From NCBI GenBank assembly GCA_028870815.1, contig JAGWOU010000112.1, positions 1 to 6,463 on the forward strand: a stretch of DNA of 6,463 bases. Reading direction: 5' to 3'. The position numbers were made by a program, and so were the translations under genes. Of this stretch, positions 5,460 through 6,463 are shown in pieces. This DNA comes from Rhodospirillales bacterium (GTDB lineage Bacteria > Pseudomonadota > Alphaproteobacteria > Acetobacterales > Acetobacteraceae). The notes beneath the pieces are model-generated. The model did not search any database and was not told the origin of the DNA. It saw only the letters and a list, made by a program, of their open reading frames with translations. The stretch's first letter is position 1. Every line of letters starts with the position of its first letter.

Positions 5460-6463
5460 TTATTTCCACGGCTCCTCCGGCCAGTCGTGTTTCGGGTAGC
5501 GCCCGCGCATGTCCCGCCGCGCATCCGCCCAGCCGCCGCGCCAGAACCCTGCCAGGTCCGCCGTGATGGCGATGGGCCGCTGTGCCGGAGAGAGCAGCGC
5601 CAATTGCAGCGGAATTTTGCCCCCGGCCAAAGCGGGCGTGGCATCGGTGCCGTAAAACACATGCGCGCGGGCGGAGGCAACGGGGATAGGGCCAGAGTAA
5701 TCGATCCTCACCCGCCCACTTTTCAGGTTCAGCTCGGCGGGCAATTCCTTGTCCAGCCGCATGGCTTGTTCGTGGGAGAGCTGGGCGCGGAGAATCTGAT
5801 AAAGGTCCAGGCTTTTCGCCTCTTTCAGGCTGGTCATGCCCGCAAGATACGGCGCCAGCCAGTCCTGCACGCTGGCCGCCAAAGCCGTGCGGGAAAGATC
5901 GGGGTAGGTTTCATCCACACCGCGCATCACCGCCACGCGGGCGCAGAGATTCTCCGCCGCGTCGGTCCAGTCTAGTTGGTCGAGCCTGGTAGAGAGCGCC
6001 TGGGCCAAGGCCGCCTGGATTTCCTCCGGCGCCGGACGGGCTGAGCGATCGCTAAGCACCAGATTGCCCAACCGCACACGCTCGCGCACGGAAACCGCAC
6101 CGCTCACGGGGTCAAACCCGGTCTCGCGGGTGGTCTTGCAGCGGGCTTTCAGAAACTCCGGCAGATCATCCGCATCCAAGGCGGCGCCCAGGCGGATTTT
6201 GGACCCCCGCCCATCCAGCGCCGCCACAGCGATGAGTTTGTTGCGCGCCAGCGGGTCCGATGCCGGGAGATTGCCCGAGCCCCCGCCCGCGAGGCGGTAA
6301 GACCCCGCCTCCCCCCGCGCCTGACCGATCCGGTCCGGAAACCCCGCCGCCACCACCGGGCCGGGCGCGCCGAACCCGGGCACGTTCCCCACGCCCAGCC
6401 GGTTGCGGTAGAGTTTGGCGGCATGGCGAACACGGGAGAGAATCGCCCTGTCACCCTCCCCGC
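5460..6463 (-). CDS. hrpB: ATP-dependent RNA helicase HrpB, C-terminal part (5' end outside window)
   Basis: The frame is open from the right edge to TAA at 5460-5462, giving 333 visible residues of a family usually about 800 long. The DEAH-box and helicase motifs therefore lie outside the window. Diagnostic are FPDRIGQARGEAG (41-53), the following LAGGGSG...DPLA segment, and the C-terminal HrpB domain ending with LAGFWRGGWADARRDMRGRY and a PKHxWPEEP tail. HrpB is a DEAH/RHA-type helicase of the DExH family whose cellular role is not well defined, despite its relation to the mRNA-processing enzyme HrpA. The GTG at 6392 is not the real start, because HrpB-like sequence (AKLYRNRLG) continues upstream of it. 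The gene ends 8 bases from the tRNA 3' end and shares its strand with metZ. Confidence 0.93.
   Translation of the reverse strand, partial: GEGDRAILSRVRHAAKLYRNRLGVGNVPGFGAPGPVVAAGFPDRIGQARGEAGSYRLAGGGSGNLPASDPLARNKLIAVAALDGRGSKIRLGAALDADDLPEFLKARCKTTRETGFDPVSGAVSVRERVRLGNLVLSDRSARPAPEEIQAALAQALSTRLDQLDWTDAAENLCARVAVMRGVDETYPDLSRTALAASVQDWLAPYLAGMTSLKEAKSLDLYQILRAQLSHEQAMRLDKELPAELNLKSGRVRIDYSGPIPVASARAHVFYGTDATPALAGGKIPLQLALLSPAQRPIAITADLAGFWRGGWADARRDMRGRYPKHDWPEEPWK

Noticed and set aside
5460..6392. HrpB C-terminal part as a complete 310-residue protein starting at GTG 6392
   Set aside because: HrpB-like sequence continues in frame upstream to the window edge, so the start is outside.

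Overview
The window looks like chromosomal DNA of a GC-rich alphaproteobacterium. The evidence is strongly G/C-biased third codon positions, a metZ-type sulfhydrylase behind what looks like a SAM-II (metA-motif) riboswitch, and a tRNA gene that encodes its own CCA. The style of the protein sequences suggests Rhodospirillales/Acetobacteraceae, but that is inference. I see no insertion sequence, phage gene, CRISPR array or attachment site.

Left half (1-3942) concerns surface polysaccharide. On the minus strand, UDP-glucose 6-dehydrogenase (ugd, 1425-2738, GTG start) is followed after 43 bases by a large two-part protein (1-1381, probable TTG start). That protein has an N-terminal SAM-dependent methyltransferase and a C-terminal glycosyltransferase-like half, and it runs off the left edge. 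Divergent to ugd, across a 130-base gap that holds an imperfect hairpin, lies a membrane polyprenyl-phosphate sugar-1-phosphate transferase of the WecA/MraY/WbpL type (2869-3942, +). Together they could supply a UDP-uronate precursor, start a lipid-linked glycan, and methylate or extend it.

Right half (3985-6463) is unrelated housekeeping. metZ (O-succinylhomoserine sulfhydrylase, 3985-5169, -) ends convergently 42 bases from the sugar transferase. Its leader (5170-5320) carries the SAM-II-like aptamer with an extra hairpin inserted in it, a second hairpin covering the metZ Shine-Dalgarno sequence, and complementarity between the two that could act as a switch. Next comes tRNA-Gly(CCC) on the plus strand (5378-5451). 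The predicted -35 boxes of the metZ and tRNA promoters abut back to back. The C-terminal part of the helicase HrpB (5460-6463, -) ends 8 bases beyond the tRNA and runs off the right edge.

The genes are ordinary. The most interesting part is the metZ leader, with its candidate expression platform and an overlapping short upstream reading frame, together with the compact divergent promoter it shares with the tRNA.
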